Shown here: piece by piece, positions 32,618-42,566 of the stretch
Layout: each line of letters starts with the position of its first letter
Position numbering within the stretch: position 1 is the first letter of the stretch
Assembly: GCF_014237875.1 (NCBI RefSeq)
Contig: NZ_JACJVJ010000003.1
Span: forward strand, 186,001-250,000
Length of the DNA: 64,000 bases
From: Parasphingopyxis marina
GTDB taxonomy: Bacteria > Pseudomonadota > Alphaproteobacteria > Sphingomonadales > Sphingomonadaceae
Reading direction: 5' to 3'
Position numbers and translations under genes: made by a program
The notes under the pieces: generated by a model
What the model was told of the DNA's origin: nothing
The model's database searches: none
What the model saw: only the letters and a program-made list of their open reading frames with translations

Positions 32618-34483
32618 ATGAGTCGCAAACTTCTTTTCCTTGCCTCGGCGGCCGCGCTGTCCGTCTTTTCCGTACCGGCTTTCGCCGATCACCACGAAGG
32701 CGGCGAGGTCGCGGCCGAAGCGGCGGCAACCGCCGACGAGCAACTGCGCGCGCTTTTCGCCGAAAGCGACGAGGATGATCTGCGCCGCAATCCGATCGGC
32801 GCGATCTTTCGCGGCGATATGCGCTATGCCGATCATCTCGGCATCTATCTGTCCGACGAATATTATGACGGCGAGCGCGCGGCCGCCCAGTCCCAGCTCG
32901 ACGGGCTCCACGCGATAGACCGCGAGGCGCTCTCCCCGGTCAACCGGATCGCCTACCGCATTTTCGAACTCGATCAGGAAGAGGCGCTGCGCGATCTGAC
33001 GCCGGAGATGATGGCGCTTACCGTCGTGCGTCCGGTCAACCATTTCTCGGGCTTCCACACCTTTTACCCGACCTTCGCTTCGGGGCAGGGCGCGGCGCCG
33101 TTCGACACGGTCGAGGATTATGAGAACAACCTTGCCCGCCACCGCGAATTCCTGATCAATCTCGATCTCGCGATCGACAGGTTCCGCGAAGGCATGGCCT
33201 CGGGCGTCGTCGAAACCCGGCTGACGGTCTCCAACGTCATCGACCAGCTCGACACGCAGCTTGCCATGGATATCGAGGAATCGCCCTATTTTGCGCCGGT
33301 CAACGCCTTTCCGGAGGATTTTTCGGACGCGGACAAGGCGCGGCTGACCGAGGCCTATCGCGTGGCGACCGAGGAAATCTACGCCGCCTATACGCGGTTC
33401 CGGGATTTCATGCGCGACGAATATCTGCCCGTGGCGCGCGAGGGAGTCGGCCTGACCCATATGCAGGGCGGCGACATGCTGTACGCGCAGATGGTGCGCG
33501 ACACGACGACGCTGGACGTAACCCCGCAATATATCCACGATCTCGGCCTGGCCGAAGTCGCGCGCATCACGCGCGGGATGGAGGGCGTGCGCGACGAGGT
33601 CGGCTTCGATGGCACCTTGTCCGAATTTTTCGAATTCATCCGCACCGATCCGCAATTCAAGCCCGAAAGCCGCGAGGCTCTGACCGAAGGCTATTATGCC
33701 ATAGGCCGGGAGGTGGACGGCCATATTGCCGACTATTTCTCGGTGCTCCCGCAAAGCCCGCTCGAAATCCGGCCCTATGAGCCGTTCCGCGAACAGCATG
33801 AGGCGGGCGGTTCCTACCAGTCCGGTACCCCGGACGGGTCACGCCCCGGCGTCTTCTATTTCAACGCCTATAATCTGCCCGAACGGCTGACGCCGGGCAT
33901 GACGACGCTCTATCTCCACGAAGGCGCGCCGGGCCATCACTTCCAGATCAGCCTTGCCCGCGAAAATGAGGAGCTGCCGGCCTTCATGCGCTTCGGCGGC
34001 AATACCGCCTTTGTCGAAGGCTGGGGGCTCTACGCCGAGACGCTCGGCTATGAGATGGGCTTCTACGAGGATCCCTATCAGCGCTTCGGCACGCTCAACG
34101 ACGAGATGCTGCGCGCGATGCGGCTGGTCGTCGATACCGGCATCCATGCGCTCGGCTGGACCCGCGAACAGGCGATCGATTACATGCTCGAAAATTCGGG
34201 CATGACGCGGACCGAGGTCGTTTCCGAAGTCGAGCGCTACATCGCCATTCCCAGCCAGGCCGTCGCCTACAAGGTCGGCGCGCTGACCATCCAGGCGCTG
34301 CGCCAGCAGGCCGAGGAAGCGCTGGGCGAGAATTTCGACATCCGCGAGTTCCATAACCAGGTGCTCAACACCGGCGCCCTGCCGATGGCCGTGCTTCAGG
34401 AGAAGATCTACGACTGGATCGAGGCCGAGGGCGGCGTGCGGCCCATGGGTGTCGACCTGATGGCGGTGCACGCCGGAGAGTAG
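32618..34483 (+). CDS. DUF885-family exported metallopeptidase-like protein
   Basis: 621 residues with a signal peptide (1-23, SVPAFADHH). The DUF885 zinc-like motif HEGAPGHH starts at His434, and a downstream Glu lies in FVEGWGLYAE. Surrounding blocks YLHEGAPGHHFQIS and MRLVVDTGIHALGWTREQAIDYM are diagnostic. The family is thought to be a zinc peptidase, probably carboxypeptidase-like. ATG 32618 has GGAGATCC. Upstream open sequence (42 codons) lacks a signal and is rejected. It is alone on its transcript. Confidence 0.92.
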   Translation: MSRKLLFLASAAALSVFSVPAFADHHEGGEVAAEAAATADEQLRALFAESDEDDLRRNPIGAIFRGDMRYADHLGIYLSDEYYDGERAAAQSQLDGLHAIDREALSPVNRIAYRIFELDQEEALRDLTPEMMALTVVRPVNHFSGFHTFYPTFASGQGAAPFDTVEDYENNLARHREFLINLDLAIDRFREGMASGVVETRLTVSNVIDQLDTQLAMDIEESPYFAPVNAFPEDFSDADKARLTEAYRVATEEIYAAYTRFRDFMRDEYLPVAREGVGLTHMQGGDMLYAQMVRDTTTLDVTPQYIHDLGLAEVARITRGMEGVRDEVGFDGTLSEFFEFIRTDPQFKPESREALTEGYYAIGREVDGHIADYFSVLPQSPLEIRPYEPFREQHEAGGSYQSGTPDGSRPGVFYFNAYNLPERLTPGMTTLYLHEGAPGHHFQISLARENEELPAFMRFGGNTAFVEGWGLYAETLGYEMGFYEDPYQRFGTLNDEMLRAMRLVVDTGIHALGWTREQAIDYMLENSGMTRTEVVSEVERYIAIPSQAVAYKVGALTIQALRQQAEEALGENFDIREFHNQVLNTGALPMAVLQEKIYDWIEAEGGVRPMGVDLMAVHAGE

Positions 34484-34523
34484 CAAGGGCCGCTTCTATC
34501 GGACTTTCGCCGAAGATCGGGGG

Positions 34524-35066
34524 TCAGGGAAGATCCGGCCCCAGATCTTCGGCGAGATCGCGCGGACGGACGAAACGGAGCAGCGTTCCGGCGGCGGGGC
34601 GGATATCGGCCCAGCTATCGGCATCGAATTCCATCTCGGCGAGGCTGCAGGTCGGGAATTTTTCCTCGACCGCCTCGCGCAGCGTATCTCCCTTGGTGTC
34701 GGGCACCAGCAGCAGCACCAGATCCTCGAGCCCCGAATTATGGCCCGAGAGCAGCAGCGCATCGCCGTCGTCCGATGCCTCGTGGACGATATCGAGCAAG
34801 GTCACGTTGGAGGCGAGATAGGCGCGCCGGTCCCATAACGGATCGATCGGTTTGCCATAGCCCTTGCCGACATATTGCAGCGTTTCGACGACGCGGATGG
34901 CAGGCGAGGCGATGGCCGCGTCGAAGGTGACGCCTTCCTCGCGCATGTGCCGCCCCATGGTTTCGGCCGCGCGCTTGCCCTTGGCGTTGAGCGGGCGATC
35001 GAAATCGCGCTCGACCGGATCGTCCCAGCTCGACTTGGCATGGCGCAAGAGGATCAGGCGCTTCAT
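34524..35066 (-). CDS. SixA-type histidine phosphatase
   Basis: 180 residues. The catalytic RHG motif appears as RHA (R8-H9-A10) in MKRLILLRHAKSSWDDP, the SixA form. The second His is in LLLSGHNSGLEDLV. SixA removes phosphate from phosphohistidine signalling proteins. ATG 35066 overlaps the helicase stop by 4 bases (35063-35066), so it is translated with it. Confidence 0.87.
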   Translation of the reverse strand: MKRLILLRHAKSSWDDPVERDFDRPLNAKGKRAAETMGRHMREEGVTFDAAIASPAIRVVETLQYVGKGYGKPIDPLWDRRAYLASNVTLLDIVHEASDDGDALLLSGHNSGLEDLVLLLVPDTKGDTLREAVEEKFPTCSLAEMEFDADSWADIRPAAGTLLRFVRPRDLAEDLGPDLP

Positions 35067-37819
35067 TCGCTCTCCAAGGAAATGTCCCCCGCCGCCTGTT
35101 GCCCGATTTCCGTTACCGAGGAAAGACGGTGCGCAACACGCGCCACCGCCTCGTCGAGCGGCACCCGCGCTACCGGCGTGCCTTCGGGAAAGGCGGTGAG
35201 CAGGCGAGAGGGCGTGGCCGCGGTCAGCAGCACGAACATGCCGACATCGTCCTTGCGCCGGATCAGCCGGCCAAAGGCCTGGGCCAGCCGGGCGCGGACA
35301 AGGCGGTCGACATAGGCGTTGCCGCCATTGGCGAGCTTGCGGGCGGCGTGGAGGACGGTCGGCCGCGGCCAGGGCACGGTTTCGAGGACGACCAGGCGCA
35401 GCGATTCGCCCGGAACATCGACGCCGTCGCGCAGCGCATCGGTACCGAGTAGCGAAGCGCGCGGATCGTCGCGGAAGATGTCGACAAGCGTGCCGGTATC
35501 GATCGGATCGACATGCTGGGAATAGAGCGGCAGCCCTTCGCGCGCGAGCCGGTCGGCGATCCGGGCATGGACGGCTTTCAGTCGCGCGATCGCCGTGAAC
35601 AGGCCCAGAGTCCCGCCGCCCGCCGCTTCTATCAGCTTCGCATAGGCACCGGCGAGCGCGGGCATATCCCCCTTCTTGATGTCCGTGACGATCAGCACTT
35701 CGCTGTTCGCTTCATAGTCGAAGGGTGACGGCGCTTCGAACCGGTCGGGCGCGAAATCGAGATGCGGCGCCCCGGCGCGCGCGTCCGCCGCGTCCCAGTC
35801 CTCGCCGCCCTTCAGGGTCGCCGAGGTGACGATCAACCCGTGCGCGGGCTTGATCACGGTTTCCGCCAGCGGTTTCGTCGGATCGAGCCAGTGGCGGTGG
35901 AGGCCGATATCATATTCGCGCCCCTCAATCCGGTCGACGGCGAGCCAGTCCACGAAATCGGGGTCGGCAGGCCCGCCGAGACGCGAGAGCAAGGCGATCC
36001 AGGCGGCGATCATCTGGTTGCGCAGGGTCAGCCCCATCATCGCGCCTTCGATCCGCGCCCGTGCCTGGCTGTCCAGCCAGTCGGGCGCATCTTCGAACAC
36101 CGCTTCGAGGCGTCCCCGTAAAGTCGCGAGCGGCCGGTGCAGCGCTTCGAGCGCGGCGATTGCGGTCGCCGCGGCAGCGACAAGATGGCCATCGAGCTCG
36201 GCCGCTTCGGTTTCGAGGCCATAGCCCGCATCCTGCGCGTCGGCGCGGGCATAGACCGTGCCGCGCACGGCGGCGAGCAGCTTTTCTATCGGCCCGAGCG
36301 GCACGCCCTCACCGATCCGTCCTAGCCAATTGTCGCTCGGCAGTTCGGAGGCCGCCGCGTTCGCCGTCTCGATCGCCTGGCCGCCCGCCTCGTCATAGGA
36401 GGCGACATCCATAAGCCGCGCGGAAAGCCCGCGCCGCCGTCCGCGATGGCGGCCCTCGGGGCCGACGATCCAGCGGCGCAGCTCGATCGTCTCCTGTCCG
36501 GTCAGAGCTGCCGAGAAGGTAGAGTCGGCGGAATCGAACAGGTGGTGGCCCTCGTCGAATATGATGCGGGAGAGCGCGCCGCCATTGTCGTTATTCTCGG
36601 CGCGCCGCCGCTCGGCAAGGATCATGACGAGCGCATGATTGCCGATGACGATCTCGGCATTTTCCGCGGCCCGCGCCGAGCGTTCGATGAAGCATTTGCG
36701 GTAATGCGGGCAGCCCGCATAGACGCACTCGCCGCGCCGGTCGGTCAGCGCGGTCGCGCCCGCCCGGCGAAACAGGGTGGTCAGCCAGCCGGGCAGGTCG
36801 CCGCCGACCATGTCGCCATCCTTGCTGTAGGCCGCCCAGCGCGCGACGAGCTGCGCAAGCACCGCCGCCCGCCCGGCGAAGCCGCCCTGCAGCGCGTCTT
36901 CGAGGTTGAGCAGGCAGAGATAATTTTCCCGGCCCTTGCGCACGACGACCTTTTCGCGCCGGATTTTCGGATCGGGGTAAATCCGCTCGGTCTCGCGGTC
37001 CAGTTGCCGCTGCAAGGCCTTGGTGAAGGTCGACACCCAGACGGCGCCGTCGGCCTCGGCCGCCCAGAGCGAGGCGGGCGCGAGATAGCCCAATGTCTTG
37101 CCGATCCCGGTTCCGGCCTCGGCGAGCAGCATATGCGGCTTGCCGGCGGTGCGGCGCGGCTCGAAGATGTGGGAGGCGGCGCGCGCATAGTCGCGCTGAC
37201 CCTCGCGGCGTTCGGCATCTTCGCCGATCAGCGCATCGAGTCGGTCGAGCGCGGCCTGCTCGTCGACCGTCACGGTGAGCGGCGCGGGGCGGGGAGCCTG
37301 GTCCTCCCATTCGGGCAGGCGCGAAAACAGCCAGCGTTCGGCCTTGGCGGGCCTGGCGATCCGTTCGGTCACGGGCCCGGCCCAAGGCCAGCGCAGGCGG
37401 AACAGGCTTTGCGCGGCGCTCCACGCGCCCTCGCGCTCGCCCCAGCCATCCCATTCCAGCGTGTCGAACAGATGGCGCGCCGCCTCCAGCAGCAGCATCG
37501 CGGCGTCTTCGTCCTGCTGGGGCACCGGCAGCCCCAGCGTGCGCGCGATCCCCGCCGGCGTCGGCACTGTGAAGCGCGCGGGATGGACGAAGGCGAACAG
37601 CTCCAGCAGGTCCAATCCGGAAAGCTCGGCATAGCCGAGCCGCTGGCCGGTCATCGGCGCATTCAGCAGGATCATCGGTGTGTCGGCCGCCGCGGCGATG
37701 GCTTCGCCGCGCCCGACTTCGCGGATCTCGCCGTCGGGCGTGGCTATCCAAATGCCGCCATGGGTGGCATGGAGCGCGCGATAGGGTAGAGGGGCGGCTT
37801 GATCTGACACCGAATCCAC
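35063..37819 (-). CDS. DinG/XPD-type ATP-dependent helicase with an extra N-terminal domain
   Basis: 918 residues. The Walker A motif AEAGTGIGKT ends at Lys241-Thr242, the DEGH box is near residue 422, and an Fe-S cluster is suggested by four Cys (one in YLCLLN, three in ECVYAGCPHYRKCF). Motif VI region QAFGRLIRRKDD completes an SF2 XPD/DinG helicase. The first 200 or so residues form an extra domain (ILLNAPMTGQRLGYAEL...LLELFAFVHPARF) that looks like a degenerate DEDD exonuclease; its active-site acids are not obvious. DinG-type enzymes unwind R-loops and forks. Confidence 0.9.
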   Translation of the reverse strand: MDSVSDQAAPLPYRALHATHGGIWIATPDGEIREVGRGEAIAAAADTPMILLNAPMTGQRLGYAELSGLDLLELFAFVHPARFTVPTPAGIARTLGLPVPQQDEDAAMLLLEAARHLFDTLEWDGWGEREGAWSAAQSLFRLRWPWAGPVTERIARPAKAERWLFSRLPEWEDQAPRPAPLTVTVDEQAALDRLDALIGEDAERREGQRDYARAASHIFEPRRTAGKPHMLLAEAGTGIGKTLGYLAPASLWAAEADGAVWVSTFTKALQRQLDRETERIYPDPKIRREKVVVRKGRENYLCLLNLEDALQGGFAGRAAVLAQLVARWAAYSKDGDMVGGDLPGWLTTLFRRAGATALTDRRGECVYAGCPHYRKCFIERSARAAENAEIVIGNHALVMILAERRRAENNDNGGALSRIIFDEGHHLFDSADSTFSAALTGQETIELRRWIVGPEGRHRGRRRGLSARLMDVASYDEAGGQAIETANAAASELPSDNWLGRIGEGVPLGPIEKLLAAVRGTVYARADAQDAGYGLETEAAELDGHLVAAAATAIAALEALHRPLATLRGRLEAVFEDAPDWLDSQARARIEGAMMGLTLRNQMIAAWIALLSRLGGPADPDFVDWLAVDRIEGREYDIGLHRHWLDPTKPLAETVIKPAHGLIVTSATLKGGEDWDAADARAGAPHLDFAPDRFEAPSPFDYEANSEVLIVTDIKKGDMPALAGAYAKLIEAAGGGTLGLFTAIARLKAVHARIADRLAREGLPLYSQHVDPIDTGTLVDIFRDDPRASLLGTDALRDGVDVPGESLRLVVLETVPWPRPTVLHAARKLANGGNAYVDRLVRARLAQAFGRLIRRKDDVGMFVLLTAATPSRLLTAFPEGTPVARVPLDEAVARVAHRLSSVTEIGQQAAGDISLESE

Positions 37820-37848
37820 CCATCGCCCAACCGGAACGAAAGAGCAAC

Positions 37849-39432
37849 ATGAACGCCCTGCGCGAAGCCGCCCTCGAATCGAAAGCCTGGCCCTATGAGG
37901 AAGCGCGCAAGCTGTTGAAGCGCTATCCGGATGGCAAGCCGGCCAAGGATGGAAAACCCGCGCCGATCATCTTCCAGACCGGCTATGGGCCGAGCGGATT
38001 GCCGCATCTCGGCACTTTCCAGGAAGTCGCGCGGACCGAGATGGTCCGCCATGCGCTGGAGGAGATGACCGGCTGGCCGACCAAGCTGATTTCGTTCAGC
38101 GACGATATGGACGGGATGCGCAAGGTTGCCGAGAACCTGCCCAATCGCGACATGCTGGCGGAGCATCTGGACGAGCCGCTGTGCAAGGTGCCCAATCCGT
38201 TCGACGACAGCGAGCATGAAAGTTTCGCCGCGCATAACAACGCGATCCTGCGAACTTTCCTCGATCGCTACGGTTTCGATTACGAATTTCTCGCTTCGTC
38301 GGACTGCTACCAGTCGGGCCGGTTCGACGAGACCCTGAAGCTGGTACTCGAGCGTTACGACAAGATCATGGACGTGATGCTGCCGACCCTGGGCGAGGAA
38401 CGGCGCGCGACCTATTCGCCCGTGCTGCCGATCTCGCCGAAAAGCGGCAAGGTGCTGCAGGTGCCCGTCGAGATACTCGATGCGCAGGCCGGCATGGTCC
38501 GCTTCGTCGAAGAGGGCGAACCGATCGAGCATTGCATTCTCTCGGGCGGCGCCAAGCTGCAGTGGAAGGTGGACTGGGCGCTGCGCTGGGTGGCGCTCGG
38601 CATCGACTATGAAATGGCGGGCAAGGACCTGATCGATTCGGTCACGCAAAGCTCCAAGATCACCCGCGTGCTCGGCACGAAGCCCCCCGAGGGGTTCAAT
38701 TTCGAGCTGTTCCTCGACGAGAATGGGCAGAAGATATCGAAGACCCGGGGCAACGGCGTCACCATTGATGAATGGCTAACCTATGCGCCCGAGGAATCGC
38801 TGCATTTCTATATTTATCGCGAGCCGAAAAAGGCCAAGCAGCTGAGCTTCGGGATCATTCCCAAGGCGGTCGACGAATATTACCGCTTCCTCGCCGCCTA
38901 TCCGGATCAGGAATGGAAGGAGAGGCTCGGCAACCCCGTGCATCACGTGCATCGCGGCAATCCGCCCGCGGCGAACATGCCGATCAGCTTCGCGCTGCTG
39001 CTCAATCTCGTCAGCGTTGCGCATACGGACGACAAGGATCTGCTCTGGGGTTTCGTGCAACGCTATGCGCCGGAAGCGACGCCCGAAACGCATCCCGCGC
39101 TCGACGCGCTGATCGGCCATGCGCTCGCCTATTTCCGCGATTTCGTCGCCGATTCGCTGGAGCGCCGCGCGCCCGACGCGCGCGAGGCGGCGGCGCTGCG
39201 CGATCTCGACGAAGCGCTGGCCGCGATGCCGGCGGATGCCGATGCCGAGATGCTGCAGAATGCGGTGTTCGAAATCGGCAAGAAACACGATTTCGATCCG
39301 CTGCGCGACTGGTTCAAGGCGCTTTACGAGACCTTGCTGGGATCGAGCCAGGGGCCGCGCATGGGCAGCTTCACCGCGCTTTACGGGATAGACAATGTGC
39401 GCAAGCTGATCGCCGAGGCGCTGGCGGCCTGA
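37849..39432 (+). CDS. lysK: Lysine--tRNA ligase, class I
   Basis: 527 residues. The class I signature is GPSGLPHLGT (HIGH motif, about 47-56) and KISK (KMSKS-like, about 295-298, in GQKISKTRGNG). Length and the all-helical C-terminus match class I LysRS, used by most alphaproteobacteria in place of the class II LysS. It charges tRNA-Lys. ATG 37849 begins the conserved MNALREAALESKAWP; the extra upstream open frame runs antisense to the helicase gene. It is divergent from that helicase by 29 bases. Confidence 0.96.
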   Translation: MNALREAALESKAWPYEEARKLLKRYPDGKPAKDGKPAPIIFQTGYGPSGLPHLGTFQEVARTEMVRHALEEMTGWPTKLISFSDDMDGMRKVAENLPNRDMLAEHLDEPLCKVPNPFDDSEHESFAAHNNAILRTFLDRYGFDYEFLASSDCYQSGRFDETLKLVLERYDKIMDVMLPTLGEERRATYSPVLPISPKSGKVLQVPVEILDAQAGMVRFVEEGEPIEHCILSGGAKLQWKVDWALRWVALGIDYEMAGKDLIDSVTQSSKITRVLGTKPPEGFNFELFLDENGQKISKTRGNGVTIDEWLTYAPEESLHFYIYREPKKAKQLSFGIIPKAVDEYYRFLAAYPDQEWKERLGNPVHHVHRGNPPAANMPISFALLLNLVSVAHTDDKDLLWGFVQRYAPEATPETHPALDALIGHALAYFRDFVADSLERRAPDAREAAALRDLDEALAAMPADADAEMLQNAVFEIGKKHDFDPLRDWFKALYETLLGSSQGPRMGSFTALYGIDNVRKLIAEALAA

Positions 39433-39438
39433 AGAGGC

Positions 39439-39783
39439 TTATTCGCCGAGCGCGTCGGCAAGGCCGTTGCGAATGGCCTTGAGCTTGAGGGCGATATTGG
39501 CCGGTATCGCATCGGCCCGCGCCGCGGAGGATTCCGGTTCCTCGACCTTGCCGGCGAGCACTTTCTGGACGCCCTTGATCGTGAAGCCGTCCTCGTTGAG
39601 CAGCCGGTCTATGCGCTTGACCAGCGCGACGTCGTCGGGCCGGTAATAGCGGCGATTGCCTGCGCGCTTCAGCGGCTGGAGCTGCGGAAATCGGGTTTCC
39701 CAATAGCGCAGGATATGCTGGGCGACGCCCAGTTCGTCCGAAAGTTCGCCAATGGTTCGAAAGGCTTCGGCGTCCTTCGCCAT
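39439..39783 (-). CDS. MerR-family transcriptional regulator
   Basis: 114 residues. A winged-helix MerR DNA-binding domain (about 8-75: FRTIGELSDELGVAQHILRYWETRFPQLQPLKRAGNRRYY) is followed by a short helical tail with no effector domain. This is the alphaproteobacterial MerR that follows ihfA. Start at ATG 39783 with AACGGAGAT upstream. The ihfA stop is 11 bases upstream. The target is not known; regulators of this type control metabolic or cell-cycle genes. Confidence 0.88.
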   Translation of the reverse strand: MAKDAEAFRTIGELSDELGVAQHILRYWETRFPQLQPLKRAGNRRYYRPDDVALVKRIDRLLNEDGFTIKGVQKVLAGKVEEPESSAARADAIPANIALKLKAIRNGLADALGE

Positions 39784-39794
39784 CGAATCTCCGT

Positions 39795-40094
39795 TTAGCC
39801 GACGTCTGCGATCGCGTCCCGCATGGTCTGGCTGGCACGGAAGGTCAACACCCGGCGCGGTGCGATGGGCACTTCGATGCCGGTCTTCGGATTGCGGCCG
39901 ATGCGCTGGCCCTTGTCGCGGAGTACGAAGCTGCCGAAACCGGAAATCTTCACATTCTCGCCCTCGGCCAGGGCGTCGCACATATGGCCGAGCAGGGACT
40001 CGACCAACTGGGCGGAATCGGCGCGCGATAGGCCCAGCGAGCTATGTACGGAATCCGCGAGATCAGCTCGCGTCAAGGTGCCTGCTTCGCTCAT
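39795..40094 (-). CDS. ihfA: Integration host factor subunit alpha
   Basis: 99 residues: [55 protein letters not shown] and [10 protein letters not shown]. The GRNPKTG beta-arm identifies the DNA-bending HU/IHF fold and the sequence matches IhfA. It dimerises with IhfB. Between fabH and the MerR gene, as in many alphaproteobacteria. An AT-rich inverted repeat lies just upstream. Confidence 0.95.
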   Translation of the reverse strand: MSEAGTLTRADLADSVHSSLGLSRADSAQLVESLLGHMCDALAEGENVKISGFGSFVLRDKGQRIGRNPKTGIEVPIAPRRVLTFRASQTMRDAIADVG

Positions 40095-40105
40095 TTAAAA
40101 CCCCC

Positions 40106-40124
40106 TAATCGTATTAGTCGATTA
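40106..40124. promoter_or_regulatory. TAATCG/CGATTA inverted repeat upstream of ihfA
   Basis: Two exact 6-bp arms separated by 7 bases, 12-30 bases before the ihfA ATG. The site could be an autoregulatory element or an ihfA-specific promoter part. Its AT-rich content stands out. A second short hairpin (GCAGGA/TCCTGC, 40134-40161) lies just after fabH. Confidence 0.33.
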
Positions 40125-40164
40125 CTTCTTATCGCAGGACCACACTATGGGCAAATCCTGCCTT

Positions 40165-41124
40165 TTAGTATCGAACCACCGCCGCGCCCCAGGTGAAACC
40201 GCCGCCCATTGCCTCCAATACGATCAGATCGCCACGCTTGATCCGCCCGTCGCGAATGGCGGTGTCGAGCGCCAGCGGGACGGAGGCAGCCGAGGTGTTG
40301 GCGTGCTGATCGACGGTGATGACGACCTTTTCGGGGGGGAGGCCCAGTTTCTTCGCGGTCGCATCGAGGATGCGGCGATTGGCCTGATGGGGCACGATCC
40401 AGTCGATATCCGCGGCGGTCAGCCCGGCGGCGTCCAGCGTTTCGTTGAGCACGTCCGCCAGATTGACGACCGCATGGCGGAACACCTCGCGGCCCTTCAT
40501 GCGCAGCTTGCCGACCGTCCCCGTCGTCGAGGGGCCTCCATCGACATAGAGCAGGCCATTGTGCCGCCCATCGGCATGAAGCTTGGTCGCGAGAACGCCG
40601 CGCCCGTCTGCTTCCGCGCCCAGCACGATGGCGCCGGCACCGTCGCCGAACAGCACGCAGGTGCCCCGGTCTTCCCAGTCGAGGATACGGCTGAAGGTTT
40701 CCGAGCCGATGACGATCGCCTTTTTTGCCATGCCGCCTCGGATCATCGAGTCGGCGACGCCAAGCGCATAGAGAAAGCCCGAGCATACGGCCTGAACGTC
40801 GAAAGCGATGCAATCGTCGATCTCGAGCGCGGTCTGGATGATCGTCGCCGACGCCGGAAAGGTCTGGTTGGGGGTCGAGGTTGCAAGAACGATCAGGTCG
40901 ATCTCGCTGGCGTCGAGCGCGGCGGCTTCCAGTGCCCTGCGCGCCGCATCGGTGCCGAGCGAAGCCGTGGTTTCGTCTTCATCCGCGATATGGCGGAAAT
41001 GGATGCCGGTACGCTCGACGATCCATTCGTCGGAGGTGTCGACGGTCTCGGCCAGTTCCGCGTTACTGACGCGCTTGCGGGGCAGGGCGGAGCCCGTCCC
41101 TAAAATCACCGATTGCAAGGTCAT
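40165..41124 (-). CDS. fabH: 3-oxoacyl-ACP synthase III
   Basis: 319 residues of the thiolase fold. The active Cys is at 114 ([10 protein letters not shown]), with His in [10 protein letters not shown] and Asn in [10 protein letters not shown]. FabH condenses acetyl-CoA with malonyl-ACP to start fatty-acid synthesis. It overlaps plsX by 4 bases (ATGA). ATG 41124 starts [15 protein letters not shown]. Confidence 0.97.
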   Translation of the reverse strand: MTLQSVILGTGSALPRKRVSNAELAETVDTSDEWIVERTGIHFRHIADEDETTASLGTDAARRALEAAALDASEIDLIVLATSTPNQTFPASATIIQTALEIDDCIAFDVQAVCSGFLYALGVADSMIRGGMAKKAIVIGSETFSRILDWEDRGTCVLFGDGAGAIVLGAEADGRGVLATKLHADGRHNGLLYVDGGPSTTGTVGKLRMKGREVFRHAVVNLADVLNETLDAAGLTAADIDWIVPHQANRRILDATAKKLGLPPEKVVITVDQHANTSAASVPLALDTAIRDGRIKRGDLIVLEAMGGGFTWGAAVVRY

Positions 41125-42167
41125 TCGGCTGCGTCCTCGATCGCCTGTTTCGGGAAGTTTTCGAGGTCGCTCGCTATCTTCCGGGTGATGTCGGCTATCG
41201 CCATTTTGGCGGCGACGCCGATCGCGTTGCGAACGCCATTGGCATCCGCGCCGCCATGGCTCTTCACGACGAGGCCGTTGAGACCCAGGAACACACCGCC
41301 ATTGTGGAAATTGGGGTCCAGCGTGTTTTTCAACAGCTTGGCTGCCGGCCGCGAAAGCATGAAGCCGGCCTTGGAGCGCAGCGAACTGGTAAAGGCCTGG
41401 CGGATGAGGTCGGCGACGAAGCGAGCCGTGCCTTCCACGGCCTTGATCGCGATATTGCCGGAAAATCCGTCGGTCGCGACGACATCGACATGCCCGCGCG
41501 AGAGGCGGTCCGCCTCGATAAAGCCGGTGAAATCGAGCGGCAGCGTATCGGCGGCGCGCAGCCTTGCCGCGGCGTCTTTCAGCATGCCGGTGCCTTTTTC
41601 GTCTTCGCTGCCGATATTGAGAAGCGCCGTTCGCGGGCGTTCGATGTCGAGCACGACGCGCGCATAGGCGGCGCCCATCACCGCGAACTGGACGAGATTT
41701 TCAGCGTCGCATTCGGTGTTGGCGCCGAGATCGAGCATGACAACGTCATTGTCCCCGAGGGTGGGCATCAGCGCGGACAGGGCGGGGCGATCGATGCCTT
41801 CCATGGTCCGCAAGGCGACCTTGGCGATGGCCATCAGCGCGCCGGTATTACCGCCGGACAGCGCGGCATCGGCCTCGCCGGCCTTCACGGCGGCGATGGC
41901 CAGTCCCATCGAACTGTCCTTGGAACGGCGAAGCGCCTGGCTTGGCTTGGCTTCGCCCGAAATCACCTCGTCGGAGTGGATGATCTCCACGTTCCGGGCC
42001 AGCGCCTTGTGCTTGGACAGCTCGGAACGAATCCGGGCTTCGTCGCCGAAAAAGGTGAAACGAATCTCGGGGAAGGCTGCGCGCGAAAGCGCTGCGCCCG
42101 CCACCATCACTTCCGGCCCTACATCGCCGCCCATCGCATCGATGGCGATCCGCGGCGATTGTGTCAT
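41121..42167 (-). CDS. plsX: Phosphate acyltransferase PlsX
   Basis: 348 residues. Begins with [19 protein letters not shown] and keeps [16 protein letters not shown] and [19 protein letters not shown], all PlsX blocks. It makes acyl-phosphate from acyl-ACP for phosphatidic-acid synthesis by PlsY. The gene order rpmF-plsX-fabH-ihfA-merR is the classic alphaproteobacterial operon. It begins 21 bases after rpmF. Confidence 0.96.
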   Translation of the reverse strand: MTQSPRIAIDAMGGDVGPEVMVAGAALSRAAFPEIRFTFFGDEARIRSELSKHKALARNVEIIHSDEVISGEAKPSQALRRSKDSSMGLAIAAVKAGEADAALSGGNTGALMAIAKVALRTMEGIDRPALSALMPTLGDNDVVMLDLGANTECDAENLVQFAVMGAAYARVVLDIERPRTALLNIGSEDEKGTGMLKDAAARLRAADTLPLDFTGFIEADRLSRGHVDVVATDGFSGNIAIKAVEGTARFVADLIRQAFTSSLRSKAGFMLSRPAAKLLKNTLDPNFHNGGVFLGLNGLVVKSHGGADANGVRNAIGVAAKMAIADITRKIASDLENFPKQAIEDAAE

Positions 42168-42188
42168 AGGGTTTTCTCCGCGGACCCG

Positions 42189-42368
42189 TTAGACCTTGGG
42201 CTGCATGATCTCGCGGCCGTTATAATGGCCACACGCCGCACACATATGGTGCGGGCGCTTGAGTTCGCCGCAATTCGGGCATTCGCTGAAGGCTTCAACC
42301 TTCAGCGCATCATGTGCGCGGCGATTGCCACGGCGGGAGGGCGATGTTTTTCTCTTCGGAACGGCCAT
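42189..42368 (-). CDS. rpmF: 50S ribosomal protein L32
   Basis: 59 residues: [20 protein letters not shown], then a zinc ribbon C-x2-C...C-x2-C ([17 protein letters not shown]) and the ending [10 protein letters not shown]. It is the Cys-containing, zinc-binding form. It starts at ATG 42368; 21 bases separate its stop from plsX. Confidence 0.97.
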   Translation of the reverse strand: MAVPKRKTSPSRRGNRRAHDALKVEAFSECPNCGELKRPHHMCAACGHYNGREIMQPKV

Positions 42369-42566
42369 GTCGGCACCTTAATTACTAGCAATTGCCAAAA
42401 AATCTCTCTCGCAACGGCATTAGAAGCTTCCCCGACGGCCATCAAGGCTGCCGTACGAACATCGGCCGATACGCGAATGAAGTGGCGGGGATATAGCGAT
42501 TTCGCGCCTGCTTGCAACCTTTATGAACGCATGCGAGGGCAGGCCATAACGATAAAGGGGAGCGCC

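Noticed and set aside
34524-35066. Phosphoglycerate mutase
   Set aside because: Too short and the N-terminus has the SixA-type RHA motif without the mutase insert.
40147-41103. 318-codon plus-strand open frame
   Set aside because: Antisense of fabH, which has complete active-site motifs. No independent evidence.
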